The notes under the pieces were generated by a model. That model was not told the DNA's origin, did no database searches, and saw nothing but the letters and a program-made list of their open reading frames with translations. A stretch of 64,000 nt of DNA, taken from NCBI RefSeq assembly GCF_900583165.1, contig NZ_UTKY01000085.1, forward strand, positions 1 to 64,000, written 5' to 3'. A program made the position numbers and the translations under genes. Below are positions 35,501-43,871 of the stretch, in pieces. The DNA comes from Pseudomonas viridiflava. Lineage in GTDB: Bacteria > Pseudomonadota > Gammaproteobacteria > Pseudomonadales > Pseudomonadaceae. Position 1 is the first letter of the stretch, and every line of letters starts with the position of its first letter.

Positions 35501-37737
35501 TCCTGGTTGACCGTAACCGTCAAGGCGAATGCATCCGGCAGGAACCCGTTGAGCCCATGGCGTTTGTCGCGGGTCATGCTATCGGGGCGCAATACCGTGT
35601 CCAGGATCGAGTAGGCGGTTGGACTCAACGTGTTGTTGAGCTGTCGGAGCTCGGCCTCGCTGCGTAGCCCGTGCATTAAACGCGTGACCATTTCGTCTCG
35701 ATGGTTTTCTTGAAACTGCTCGGCCAGGGTGCGGACATCGTGATTGACAAAGTAGGCAGTGGTTTGCGTGATCACCGCATTGAAAACCTGACGGTTCAGG
35801 CTATTCCAACTCAAGGCTGCACCTTCGCGACGTGGGCCGTAGAAACCAAGGGTGGGTGAACTGCCTATCTCTGCGCCGGCGTTGGCCAGACGCTCGATAA
35901 AGTGATCGACCATATTCACCGATGACTTCGGCAGACGTTCTTCCCTGTCCTGAGCGCGGCTGGCATAGGTATTGACGTAAACGTCGCTGGCGTCCATCCC
36001 CAGCTGGCGTTTCTTGAATTCCTGGTTCAATGCATTCCTGGCCAGGGTGCGCAACGTGGAGTGCTCGGCACGCCGCTTCAGCAGCGAATGTTCATCAGCG
36101 TTCAGCGCGCTCAGTTGCAGTTTGGCGCGCTCGGCCGAAACGCTGGACGGTCCTCCGTTGCTGCTGCTAACAGGGTGCAGGCTCCAGCGCCCCTTGGCGT
36201 CCAAGTCCAGTAGGCGGCTATCGAGCATGTGGCGTATGTCGAGGCAACAGTCGAGCAGCGCGGCCAGGTCCACTGCGCCTTCGCTTCGGCGAAATTGCGT
36301 CAGGGCATGCTCCAGGTTGCTCAATTGTTTGTCGCGAATGTCTTGGACCATGCCTTCAAAAACAGCACCTGCTATCGATTGCCCACTCACCTGTACAGCG
36401 TGCATGGCGAGGTAAGCACTGCGTTCATTCAGCGACAGGAAATTCAACAGTTCGTCCTGATGCCCGGCCGCTCCGAGCATGCTCAGCAGAGTGTCGTTGA
36501 GATCGTCGATGTCCTTGAGTACCTGCAATCCGCGCGATTGGGTGTACAGGTAGGAATGTTCATCGCTGATCAACAAGGTCGCGGCAAGCTCCACATAATG
36601 CTGGTAGGGCGCCTGTAGGCGTGCTTTTTCGATGCGCAAAGGCGGGTGCCAAGCGTGGCGCGCAGTCGGGTCGGGGATGAAGACGGCAAGCAGGCGATGC
36701 GCTTCTGCTGAAGACAGGATGTTGCTTTCGGTCTGGCGCTTAAACAGTAACTGCGTGCGAAATTTGTCGCTCATCACTTTGACGCACAGGTCCATGCGTG
36801 ATTGTTCCGAGCGCGATGGGGCCTGGCTGATAGGGAGGTTCCACCACGTCTGCACGAGGGCGTTCAATAACGTTGAAAACACGCCCGCGACTTGTTGCAC
36901 CAGGCTTTCCCAACGTTGCGCATCGTGTTGAAGCTGAGCGGGGGTAAAGTCGCGGGTGTCATGCTTGGGGTTGATGAAGGTGCGTGTCCGATTGGCGGGC
37001 CATGCCTGTTTGGCGTAGTAGTTCAGCAGGGTTTCAGCCAGCGTTGCCGACCCTGCCCAGCGGGGTGCGCCGTGTCGGTTGCCCTCTGTTGATGACACAA
37101 AACTATTGACCTGGGTGTCTTTGAGCGTGATCCCGCGAAAATGAGGGTTCACTGCCCCATGGACGTCCAACGCCGCGTCGATCAAGTCGGACAAGGTGGG
37201 CAGTGTGAGCAGCTCATTCAATAGGCGCTGCAGGTCCTGCGTCTGGTTGTCGAGGATGGTCGTTTGCTGGTCTTGGAAAACGGCGTCTTTAACCGTAACG
37301 GTGGACAAGGTGAAGGGGCTGTCGGGCGTGAAGTCATCACGCAGTTCTATAGTTAAAAAACTAACTAAATCAGGGTATTGCTTTGTGTTCTTCAAGCGTT
37401 CTGTGATGGTCGCCAAGCACTCACTGCGATGATCGAACACTTCGAGTCCGGCATAAGGGGTGTACAGCGCGGTCTTTTTTTGTTCTGGGCTCGAACTCAT
37501 CATAAACGCACCAGCGAGTGCGACTGTCGGTTTTCCAGGCCTTACCAGCATCAGGGTTTCGACGGTCATCGGTGCGTCGCGATTTTGCCGTCCGCTATGG
37601 CTCGCGCCGTACACCGTGCCTAGCCAATTAACATCCTTCAGGGTCAAGCCCAGTGCGCGCTCCCTGTCCGTCGGCTGTTTTCGCGTGATCGGGCGCAGGT
37701 ACTCATCAAAAAAATACGGGGGGGTTAGGTGTGCCAT
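32539..37737 (-). CDS. DUF6543-type giant toxin-like protein with aspzincin metalloprotease domain
   Basis: 1732 residues. The N-terminal two thirds are of the DUF6543 toxin-like type. A module near residue 1126 (VVLYAPYAPFSVLKEYD, NTPGPLQAWILSQL) matches one in the other giant protein of the window, and a Glu run lies near 1186. The C-terminal domain carries KIYLLAPFF, then HEISH (1601-1605) and TEDFAY (1610-1615). This is the spacing of the M35 aspzincin signature HExxH...TxDxxY, in which Asp is the third zinc ligand. Predicted activity: a zinc endopeptidase delivered by the toxin body. No signal peptide. The ATG follows GGAGAGAG; an upstream alternative adds 15 non-conserved residues. No secretion or immunity gene is adjacent. 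Confidence 0.8.
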   Translation of the reverse strand: MAHLTPPYFFDEYLRPITRKQPTDRERALGLTLKDVNWLGTVYGASHSGRQNRDAPMTVETLMLVRPGKPTVALAGAFMMSSSPEQKKTALYTPYAGLEVFDHRSECLATITERLKNTKQYPDLVSFLTIELRDDFTPDSPFTLSTVTVKDAVFQDQQTTILDNQTQDLQRLLNELLTLPTLSDLIDAALDVHGAVNPHFRGITLKDTQVNSFVSSTEGNRHGAPRWAGSATLAETLLNYYAKQAWPANRTRTFINPKHDTRDFTPAQLQHDAQRWESLVQQVAGVFSTLLNALVQTWWNLPISQAPSRSEQSRMDLCVKVMSDKFRTQLLFKRQTESNILSSAEAHRLLAVFIPDPTARHAWHPPLRIEKARLQAPYQHYVELAATLLISDEHSYLYTQSRGLQVLKDIDDLNDTLLSMLGAAGHQDELLNFLSLNERSAYLAMHAVQVSGQSIAGAVFEGMVQDIRDKQLSNLEHALTQFRRSEGAVDLAALLDCCLDIRHMLDSRLLDLDAKGRWSLHPVSSSNGGPSSVSAERAKLQLSALNADEHSLLKRRAEHSTLRTLARNALNQEFKKRQLGMDASDVYVNTYASRAQDREERLPKSSVNMVDHFIERLANAGAEIGSSPTLGFYGPRREGAALSWNSLNRQVFNAVITQTTAYFVNHDVRTLAEQFQENHRDEMVTRLMHGLRSEAELRQLNNTLSPTAYSILDTVLRPDSMTRDKRHGLNGFLPDAFALTVTVNQDKTPHPLASCFVLTERGGLDPDRSGAAVLWTPQHGHEPFTSLTGLRNTLERRLEQSEQRTALLQNLPIDLRAPHQTYQLGPLRRIDEHFLMNRQHSYFGHHLETIDYWLAQPLGPTTLQDRLDDEMGRLAPSNIGRAKAIASAIIQQQGLPAWLGMASVKDQLLHAELLEQYRLSAPDDQDYLHSLPTLSQHVTDALTTLLSKRFPDASLAPQDILIPARAALNRPAQSLVEFALSHLPDLQPDDLMPEARGTTPLPAALDGSAIVQLVRQLDLGKSLRDLLSTHLTADTDDARQRRELFCKQLPWQVLRLGHEERLEERLSESAWGFIQQIFDMPDAVARDAVSGATAMIRPLELIATTGATPAKVLGVYVIGHRAKKNAPVVLYAPYAPFSVLKEYDTEEKLLDQINTPGPLQAWILSQLADPDQATFLDLFKQPPHPEKEEEEEEENIHMDSSPIRGNILHHLFHDNAEQMIKMLGRQFDKDGKHAWDGITRLLGQGIPMALEFIAGKLKFPLVVWRGFKLFAASAEHLQAQHFGKGLRTFIHGIATLASLRKELDAWLTPAAEVNASTSSKTPEGPMPATTADTLDMTAPLRTGLRRFEDMSVALTDLQLGSTSHVYTQQAHNRRYVPVAGRVYPVARSGSYWRVNLAGELGPYVERNAEGQWVLDLAEREPRFGPTLSRYRGRLVTRRTERDFINIEAVGLPAIRGLNADRGFAIDRALNVALFYINTCLRNFTQFEKQRDPDSRVGRFLSEMFGVLTLTPDQVKKIQNRVIEILEGMTQHDLLSLDSNRFVCGHARWNEDHAVAFTIPEDVEQKIYLLAPFFHTGMLDYQSHLNAPFDLEDHARAATLIHEISHYVSKTEDFAYLDSMRPFVDLIQRGTAEGLRKHTSLSNLQSTALSVLTPATMLFKTWDDLAQRWEDFGKTGSTKVRDKVLHLTGARTLMEARQTFMSDADRRIDIILANADSVTFLITHLGRQLDPGA
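34156..34176. repeat. (TTC)7 trinucleotide repeat inside the toxin gene
   Basis: Seven perfect TTC units, encoding a Glu run on the minus strand. Gain or loss of units stays in frame, so it would change length rather than switch the gene off. Confidence 0.85.
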
Positions 37738-37938
37738 GGGCTGCTCTCTCCGGGCCGGTGCGGCAACTGTGATGAGCGGCACGTTACGTATCTATCGCAC
37801 TGTCAAAGCGGTACATAACTGACGAAACGCGACCGGTTCGGCAAAGTCGATTGACAGCAGGCAGCGGGGGCGTTGTTTAATCACGGGCATGGGTTTTTCG
37901 TCTTGTTGCGCCTTCCAATCATAAAATCGGAGCTTCAG

Positions 37939-38976
37939 ATGTCTACGCCGTCCACGGTCATTGAGGGTTCTTGTGTCGCCATCGCGTTCGTTGAACTGGT
38001 CGCGCTGCTTCAGCAGGTGTTCATCCGGCACGGTACGTCGCCCGAAGTGGCCGCGATTCTCGCCCACAATTGCGCCAGCGCTGAGCGTGACGGCGCCCAC
38101 AGTCACGGCATTTTTCGTATCCCCGGCTATCTCAGTACGTTGGCCAGTGGTTGGGTAAACGGCCGCGCAGTGCCACAGGTCACCGATGTCGCTTCAGGAT
38201 TTATACGGGTGGATGCGGGTAACGGTTTTGCCCAACCGGCGTTGGAGGCTGCCCGTGCGCTGCTGGTAGAAAAAGCTCGCAGCGCCGGGATTGCCCTGCT
38301 GGCGATCCACAATTCCCATCACTTTGCAGCCTTGTGGCCGGATGTCGAACCCTTTGCCGAGCAAGGGTTGGTGGCATTGAGCGTGGTCAATAGCATGACG
38401 TGCGTCGTGCCCCACGGCGCAGACCGGCCATTGTTCGGCACCAACCCTATCGCCTTCGCCGCGCCACGCGCCGACGGCTTGCCCATCGTGTTTGACTTGG
38501 CCACCAGCGCCATCGCCCACGGTGACGTGCAAATCGCTGCTCGCAAGGGCGAGCGCCTGCCGCCGGGCATGGGCGTCGATGGCCTGGGGCAGCCCACCCA
38601 GGACCCCAAGGCAATCCTCGAGGGCGGTGCGCTGTTGCCGTTTGGCGGGCACAAGGGCTCGGCGTTATCGATGATGGTCGAGTTGCTCGCGGCGGCGTTG
38701 ACGGGCGGCCATTTTTCGTTCGAGTTTGACTGGTCGGATCACCCTGGCGCACGCACACCGTGGACCGGGCAGCTAATTATCCTGATCGACCCCAGCAAAA
38801 CCAGCGGCCAGGCGTTCGCCGAGCGCAGCCGAGAACTGGTGCGGCAAATGCATGCGGCGGGGTTGCGACGGTTACCGGGTGATCGCCGACATCGTATGCG
38901 AGCAAAGGCTGAACAGGAGGGAATAATGCTGAATGCTGAAGAATTGACGCAGTTGCGTGCGTTGGCGCAGAAATAA
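37939..38976 (+). CDS. dpkA: Delta1-piperideine-2-carboxylate / pyrroline-2-carboxylate reductase type
   Basis: 345-residue member of the malate/L-lactate dehydrogenase-2 family. It has ERDGAHSHGIFRIPGYL (catalytic His in SHG), NSHHFAALWP, FGTNPIAFAAPR and GGHKGSALSMMVELLA. The closest type I recognise is DpkA of pseudomonads, which reduces cyclic imino acids with NADPH in D-lysine and D-proline/hydroxyproline breakdown. The preferred ATG follows CGGAGCTTC and begins the conserved N-terminus; the open frame extends 66 bases further upstream without conserved character. Neighbours do not include other lysine genes, so the symbol is moderately secure. Confidence 0.78.
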   Translation: MSTPSTVIEGSCVAIAFVELVALLQQVFIRHGTSPEVAAILAHNCASAERDGAHSHGIFRIPGYLSTLASGWVNGRAVPQVTDVASGFIRVDAGNGFAQPALEAARALLVEKARSAGIALLAIHNSHHFAALWPDVEPFAEQGLVALSVVNSMTCVVPHGADRPLFGTNPIAFAAPRADGLPIVFDLATSAIAHGDVQIAARKGERLPPGMGVDGLGQPTQDPKAILEGGALLPFGGHKGSALSMMVELLAAALTGGHFSFEFDWSDHPGARTPWTGQLIILIDPSKTSGQAFAERSRELVRQMHAAGLRRLPGDRRHRMRAKAEQEGIMLNAEELTQLRALAQK

Positions 38977-38977
38977 A

Positions 38978-39003
38978 CTGTAGGAGCGAGATCGCTCCTA
39001 CAG
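38978..39003. repeat. Solo REP hairpin (GTAGGAGCGA type)
   Basis: Perfect 12-bp arms CTGTAGGAGCGA/TCGCTCCTACAG with a GA loop, placed right after dpkA and before the convergent DUF883 gene stop. It probably doubles as a transcript end. Confidence 0.8.
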
Positions 39004-39017
39004 CGTGAACTGTTCAA

Positions 39018-39338
39018 TCAGTTGCGGCGACCCAGCAGTAGGCCGACCACCAGGCCAAACCCGGCGGAAATCGCCACGGTCTGCCAAGGGTGACCACCGA
39101 TGTAGGTTTCGGTGGCATCCACGACCGGCTTGCTGCGTTCGCGCACGTTGGATACCGAGTCCAGCGCCTGCTTAAGCTTGATGGCAACCTGTTCGCGCAG
39201 GGTTTCGCCTTCTTCGCCCACCAGGGAAGCGCTGCTTTTGAGCAGTTTGTCCGATTCTTCGATCAACGCCGTCAGTTCACTGAAGGCTTGATCCTTAATT
39301 TGATCTTCGACGGCTTGGGCGGCAGATTTACGGGCCAT
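39018..39338 (-). CDS. DUF883 (ElaB/YqjD-type) membrane-anchored protein
   Basis: 106 residues. A long amphipathic helix (LTALIEESDKLLKSSASL through VSNVRERSK) is followed by the C-terminal anchor GHPWQTVAISAGFGLVVGLLLGRR, diagnostic of the ElaB/YgaM/YqjD family. E. coli members tether inactive ribosomes to the inner membrane in stationary phase. AAGGAG lies eight bases upstream of the ATG. Confidence 0.92.
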   Translation of the reverse strand: MARKSAAQAVEDQIKDQAFSELTALIEESDKLLKSSASLVGEEGETLREQVAIKLKQALDSVSNVRERSKPVVDATETYIGGHPWQTVAISAGFGLVVGLLLGRRN

Positions 39339-39502
39339 TGTGTGACTCCTTGCGTGTGAATGTGACAGTGAACAATGGAGTGTTGGGGGATGGCAAAAGT
39401 TGCAGTTTTTTTGTCGGTAGGGGAGTTATGCGCAAAAACCGAATCAGGAAAATTCGACCTACAGTGTAAGATGTCGCCTATTTGTGCAGCAGGTAATTCA
39501 AC

Positions 39503-39757
39503 ATGAGCTTCAATCTCGCCAACAAGACCCTCGCCGAACGCGCCGAGCTGGAAGATGAAAAGTCCCGCCTCTACGACCTGTGGCAAACCAATCTGGGCAA
39601 GGCCAAAGGCGAAGCGGCGCGGTTGTTCGGTGAGCGCGCCAAACGCAAGGGTAAGTGGGCCGAGTGGGTGCGGGCCGAGCTTGACGGCATGTCGCCGCCG
39701 GAGTTCTCCAACATGGTGCGCAGTGAAGTCAACAAACTGATGGCCGCCGCTAAGTAA
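39503..39757 (+). CDS. Small basic helical protein of unknown function
   Basis: 84 residues, highly charged, no signal peptide, with two predicted helices: LAERAELEDEKSRLYDLWQTN and a C-terminal PPEFSNMVRSEVNKLMAA. A conserved-looking RAKRKGKWAEWVRAEL sits in the middle. I recognise no family. It is divergent from the DUF883 gene and its stop overlaps the 3' end of the convergent LysR gene by eight bases. Confidence 0.75.
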   Translation: MSFNLANKTLAERAELEDEKSRLYDLWQTNLGKAKGEAARLFGERAKRKGKWAEWVRAELDGMSPPEFSNMVRSEVNKLMAAAK

Positions 39758-40643
39758 AACTGGCGACAACCCCTTCACGCACCTTCGACAGCAGCGGATC
39801 GAGCTGCGCCTGGGTGCGCCACCCAAGTTCCACCGGGTAGCGTGGCAGCGCCAGCGGGCAGGGCACGACGCGCAGGCCGGTCATCTCGGCGATGGCCAAT
39901 GCCGCATGCCCGGGAATGGTCGCCACCGCTCGGCTGCCCTTGAGCAAATAGGGCAGCGCGGCAAAGTGGCTGGTGGACGCACAGACCTGGCGACTCAACC
40001 CCTGCGCCGCCAACCCTTCGTCGGTAATCCCGATAAACCCGCCGGATGACACCAGCACATGCTCGCGGGTGACGAACTCATCGAGGCTGATGCTGGTTTG
40101 GTCGGCGTCCAACAGGCAGCGGTAATCGCCTTCACCCAGTACCTGGCGACTCAAACGGTTTTGCGCGAACCCACCGGCGGTGATCGCCAGGTCCAGGGTG
40201 CGATCCAACAGGGCGCCAGCAACGATCTGGCTGTGGGTCTGCCGGAAAATCACCCGCAGTTTGGGTGCGCGCCTGCCGATTTCGTCCATCAGCCGGCGGC
40301 CATAGGCGATCTCGAAGTCATCCGACAAGCCCAGTACTACCGATCGGCCCTGGTACTGCTGGTTATCCGGATTGACCATGGCCAGGCTCTGCCGACAGCG
40401 CTCCAGCGCTTCACTGATGACCGGTTTCAATTGATTGGCGCGCAGGGTCGGCGCCAGTCCGCGGCCGGTACGCACGAACAATTGATCGCCGTACAGTTCG
40501 CGCAAGCGCCGCAGGCCCGCGCTGATGGCCGATTGCGTGACCCCAAGGCGTAAGGCGGCGCGGCTGGCGCTGGACTCGTCATGCAGAGCTTCGAAGGTTT
40601 TCAGCAGGTTGAGATCGACCTGGGCGATATTTATTTGGCTCAT
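39750..40643 (-). CDS. LysR-family transcriptional regulator
   Basis: 297 residues. The N-terminal winged HTH reads LLKTFEALHDESSASRAALRLGVTQSAISAGLRRLREL, followed by a periplasmic-binding-like effector domain. It is divergent from the nitrilase gene with 82 bases between starts, the classical LysR-target layout, so the nitrilase is its probable target. The ATG was chosen over a GTG five codons upstream. Confidence 0.9.
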   Translation of the reverse strand: MSQINIAQVDLNLLKTFEALHDESSASRAALRLGVTQSAISAGLRRLRELYGDQLFVRTGRGLAPTLRANQLKPVISEALERCRQSLAMVNPDNQQYQGRSVVLGLSDDFEIAYGRRLMDEIGRRAPKLRVIFRQTHSQIVAGALLDRTLDLAITAGGFAQNRLSRQVLGEGDYRCLLDADQTSISLDEFVTREHVLVSSGGFIGITDEGLAAQGLSRQVCASTSHFAALPYLLKGSRAVATIPGHAALAIAEMTGLRVVPCPLALPRYPVELGWRTQAQLDPLLSKVREGVVASFT

Positions 40644-40725
40644 ATCATTTAGCAGCACAGTGGGCTTTATTCATGATCGAGGCTGGCGGGAGAATGGACA
40701 ACCCCATTTTTACGGAGTAATCGCG

Positions 40726-41652
40726 ATGCCTGTTTCTATTGTGGCGGCCCTGCAAATCGGCGCGTTGCCGGGCGGCAAGGGCGAAACCCTGGCGCAGATC
40801 CTGAGCTATGAAGACGAAATAAGCCGCAGCGGCGCGCAACTGGTAGTGATGCCTGAGGCCCTGCTCGGCGGGTACCCCAAAGGTGAAGGGTTTGGCACGC
40901 AATTGGGTTACCGCCTGCCGGAAGGGCGTGAAGCCTTCGCCCGTTATTTTGCCAATGCCATCGACGTGCCGGGCACCGAGACCGATGCCTTGGCCGGGCT
41001 CTCGGCACGCACCGGTGCCAGTCTGGTACTTGGCGTGATTGAGCGCAGTGGCAGTACGCTGTATTGCACCGTGCTGTATTTCGAACCGGCGGCTGGCCTG
41101 GTGGCCAAGCATCGCAAGTTGATGCCCACCGGCACCGAGCGGCTCATCTGGGGCAAGGGCGACGGCTCGACACTGCCGGTGATCGACACAGCGGTGGGCC
41201 GAATCGGCGGCGCCGTGTGCTGGGAAAACATGATGCCGCTGCTGCGCACCGCGATGTATGCCAAGGGCGTGGAGGTCTGGTGCGCGCCCACGGTGGACGA
41301 GCGTGAGATGTGGCAGGTGAGCATGCGCCATGTCGCCCATGAAGGACGCTGCTTTGTCGTGAGTGCGTGCCAGGTGCAGGCGTCGCCTGAGGCATTGGGG
41401 GTGGAGATTGCCAACTGGCCGGCGCAGCGCCCGTTGATTGCGGGAGGCAGTGTGATCGTCGGGCCGATGGGCGACATTTTGGCCGGGCCGTTGCTGGGGG
41501 AGGCGGGATTGTTGACTGCGCAGATCGATACCGATGAACTGGTGCGGGCGCGGTATGACTATGACGTGGTGGGGCACTATGCCCGGCCAGATGTGTTCGA
41601 GCTGACCGTCGATGAACGGGCCAAGCCGGGCGTGCGCTTTATCACTGACTAA
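40726..41652 (+). CDS. Nitrilase-family carbon-nitrogen hydrolase
   Basis: 308 residues with the full catalytic triad of the nitrilase branch: Glu44 in MPEALLGGYP, Lys131 in HRKLMPTGTERLIWG and Cys165 in GGAVCWENMMPLLR. The CWENMMP context is that of true nitrilases, converting organic nitriles to acids, rather than amidases. CGGAG lies eight bases upstream of the ATG; an in-frame extension overlaps the LysR gene and is not credible. A REP hairpin follows the stop. Confidence 0.9.
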   Translation: MPVSIVAALQIGALPGGKGETLAQILSYEDEISRSGAQLVVMPEALLGGYPKGEGFGTQLGYRLPEGREAFARYFANAIDVPGTETDALAGLSARTGASLVLGVIERSGSTLYCTVLYFEPAAGLVAKHRKLMPTGTERLIWGKGDGSTLPVIDTAVGRIGGAVCWENMMPLLRTAMYAKGVEVWCAPTVDEREMWQVSMRHVAHEGRCFVVSACQVQASPEALGVEIANWPAQRPLIAGGSVIVGPMGDILAGPLLGEAGLLTAQIDTDELVRARYDYDVVGHYARPDVFELTVDERAKPGVRFITD

Positions 41653-41662
41653 ACACCGTCAA

Positions 41663-41696
41663 AAATGTGGGAGGGGGCAAGCCCCCTCCCACATTT
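41663..41696. repeat. Solo REP hairpin (GTGGGAGGGGGC type)
   Basis: A near-perfect palindrome AAATGTGGGAGGGGGC/..GCCCCCTCCCACATTT between the nitrilase and LEA2 genes. It likely serves as a bidirectional transcript end for these convergent genes. Confidence 0.85.
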
Positions 41697-41730
41697 GGAT
41701 CTTCAGGGGTTGTAGGGCTGAGGTTATTCT

Positions 41731-42192
41731 TTACCAAGTGGCGGTGTTGGGCAGGTCCAGCGTGCCACGGTCTACAAAGCGCATCGTGCCAAACAGCCCA
41801 CCCGCCAGTTTGCCCCGTAGCACGTAGGGCAGGTTGTTCAGGCTTTGTGTCTGGCTCAGGCCCAGGGTCTGGCGCAACACCGAAAACGCCGAAACACTCA
41901 CTGGCACCGTCAGCACGGTCTCGGAAAAGCGTGGGATGCTGCCGCTTTGATCACTCACCCCCGACGCCAGCGGCCGGCCATTGACCTCTAGGTCCAGAGC
42001 CACGCCGTTGTAGTCGATCGCCGTTTCATTGGGGTTTTGCACCCGCAGTTTCACGGCAAAACGCACTTCCAGGTCCTGGCTTTGCAGCGGTTCGATGCCC
42101 ACCACATTGATAGTCACCGGGTCACGGTTGGGGAACAGCGCGCAGGCGCTCAAGGTCAGCAGCAGTATCGATAGAACCATGAGCTTGCGCAT
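41731..42192 (-). CDS. LEA2-type lipoprotein
   Basis: 153 residues. The lipoprotein signal peptide MRKLMVLSILLLTLSAC carries lipobox LSAC with the acylated Cys at 17. The mature part is a single LEA type-2 (WHy-like) beta domain with NPNETAIDYNGVALDLEVNG. Such proteins are linked to desiccation or stress tolerance. It begins 12 bases after the permease gene, so the two may be co-transcribed. Confidence 0.88.
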   Translation of the reverse strand: MRKLMVLSILLLTLSACALFPNRDPVTINVVGIEPLQSQDLEVRFAVKLRVQNPNETAIDYNGVALDLEVNGRPLASGVSDQSGSIPRFSETVLTVPVSVSAFSVLRQTLGLSQTQSLNNLPYVLRGKLAGGLFGTMRFVDRGTLDLPNTATW

Positions 42193-42204
42193 TTAAAGGT
42201 GCTC

Positions 42205-43632
42205 CTATTTCGTGACGTCCGGGTCCTGCATCACTTTGAGGGTAGAGGACTCCGGATCAAATTCATCTTCTTCCAGCTCTATGAACTCCTCCGGCAGGAA
42301 AATGTTCAGCAAGATTGCACAGAACGCGCCCACGGTGATGGGAGATTCAAAGATGTTGTGCAGCGCCTTGGGCAGATCGCGCAGCACTTCCGGCACGGCG
42401 GCCACCCCCAGGCCCATGCCGAGGGAAATCGCCACGATCAGCACATTGCGCCGATGCAGGCCGGCTTCGGCGAGTATCTTGATGCCCGCCACCGCCACGG
42501 TGCCGAACATGATCAAGGTGGCGCCACCGAGTACCGGCTTCGGCATCAACTGCAGCACCGCGCCGATCATCGGGAACAGCCCCAGCAGCACCAGCAGGCC
42601 GGCGATAAAGTAGGCTACGTAGCGGCTGGCCACGCCGGTCAGCTGGATCACGCCGTTGTTCTGGGCGAAGGTCACCATCGGCAGGCTGTTGAAGGTCGCA
42701 GCCATCGCCGAGTTCAGGCCATCGGCCAACAGGCCTGACTTGATGCGCTTGATATACAGCGGGCCCTTGACCGGTTGCTGGGAAATCATCGAGTTGGCGG
42801 TCAGGTCGCCAGCCGCCTCAAGGGGCGAAATCAGGAAGATCACCGCCACCGGGATAAACGCCACCCAGTCGAACGAAAAGCCATACTTGAAGGGCACTGG
42901 CACGCTGACCAACGGCACCTGGGGCAGTGCTGCCAGGTCCACACGGCCCATCATCCAGGCCACCACAAAGCCCAGGGTCAGGCCGATCACGATGGAGCCC
43001 AGGCGCAGGAATGGATTGCTGAAGCGATTAAGAACCACGATGGTCAGCAGCACCAAGGCCGCCAGGCCCATGTTGCCAGCGGCTCCAAGGTCCTTGGCGC
43101 CAAAGCCGCCGGCCATATCCGTGACCGCCACCTTGATCAGCGACAAGCCCATCAAAGTGATAATGGTACCGGTGACCACCGGGGTGATCAGCTTGCGCAG
43201 CTTGCCGATGAATTGGCTGAGCACCACTTCGATAAACGCCGCAAAAAAACAGATGCCGAAAATCGTCGAAAGGATCTCATCGGTGCCACCGCCGCGCGCC
43301 TTGACCATAAAACCCGCACTGAGAATCACGCTGATAAACGAGAAACTGGTGCCTTGCAGGCACAGCAGCCCCGAGCCGATAGGGCCGAATTTGCGTGCCT
43401 GCACAAAGGTGCCGAGCCCCGACACAAACAGCGCCATGCTCACCAGGTACGGCACTTCGCTTTCCAGGCCGAGCACGCCCCCGACAATCAGCGTCGGGGT
43501 GATGATCCCGACAAAGCTGGCCAGCACGTGCTGCAGCGCGGCAAAAATTGCGGCGGTGAAATGCGGGCGGTCTTCCAGGCCGTAGATCAAGTCGGATTTA
43601 TAGCGGGGGCGGGGGGCTTGAGCGTCAGACAC
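42205..43632 (-). CDS. NCS2-family xanthine/uracil permease
   Basis: 475-residue inner-membrane purine/pyrimidine transporter with about 14 hydrophobic segments. The family motifs are ALQHVLASF near the N-terminus, SPLEAAGDLTANSMI (the substrate-binding Glu region), FNSLPMVTFAQNNGVIQLTG and GGATLIMFGTVAVAGI. Substrate choice (xanthine versus uric acid) cannot be set from the sequence alone. I assign a GTG start. It is divergent from the chemoreceptor gene. Confidence 0.92.
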   Translation of the reverse strand: MSDAQAPRPRYKSDLIYGLEDRPHFTAAIFAALQHVLASFVGIITPTLIVGGVLGLESEVPYLVSMALFVSGLGTFVQARKFGPIGSGLLCLQGTSFSFISVILSAGFMVKARGGGTDEILSTIFGICFFAAFIEVVLSQFIGKLRKLITPVVTGTIITLMGLSLIKVAVTDMAGGFGAKDLGAAGNMGLAALVLLTIVVLNRFSNPFLRLGSIVIGLTLGFVVAWMMGRVDLAALPQVPLVSVPVPFKYGFSFDWVAFIPVAVIFLISPLEAAGDLTANSMISQQPVKGPLYIKRIKSGLLADGLNSAMAATFNSLPMVTFAQNNGVIQLTGVASRYVAYFIAGLLVLLGLFPMIGAVLQLMPKPVLGGATLIMFGTVAVAGIKILAEAGLHRRNVLIVAISLGMGLGVAAVPEVLRDLPKALHNIFESPITVGAFCAILLNIFLPEEFIELEEDEFDPESSTLKVMQDPDVTK

Positions 43633-43871
43633 AATGCGGGCTCGGGTCAGAAAATGGAGGCGCAGGATGCCAGAAAGCGCCGGTCGTCAGAAGTGTAAAA
43701 AAATATTTATCAAAGCCCTGCGCTAAAGCCGAGCCGCTGCCGATACCTCGTATAGGCCCACATACCAAACATAACAGTGGTGACCAAAGGTCAGTTGCGG
43801 CGCGTTGTCGCTCACTGATCGTTTCGCGGCAGGGACGCTCGCAAACACTTCTTCTGAGAGCATCCCCCCCT

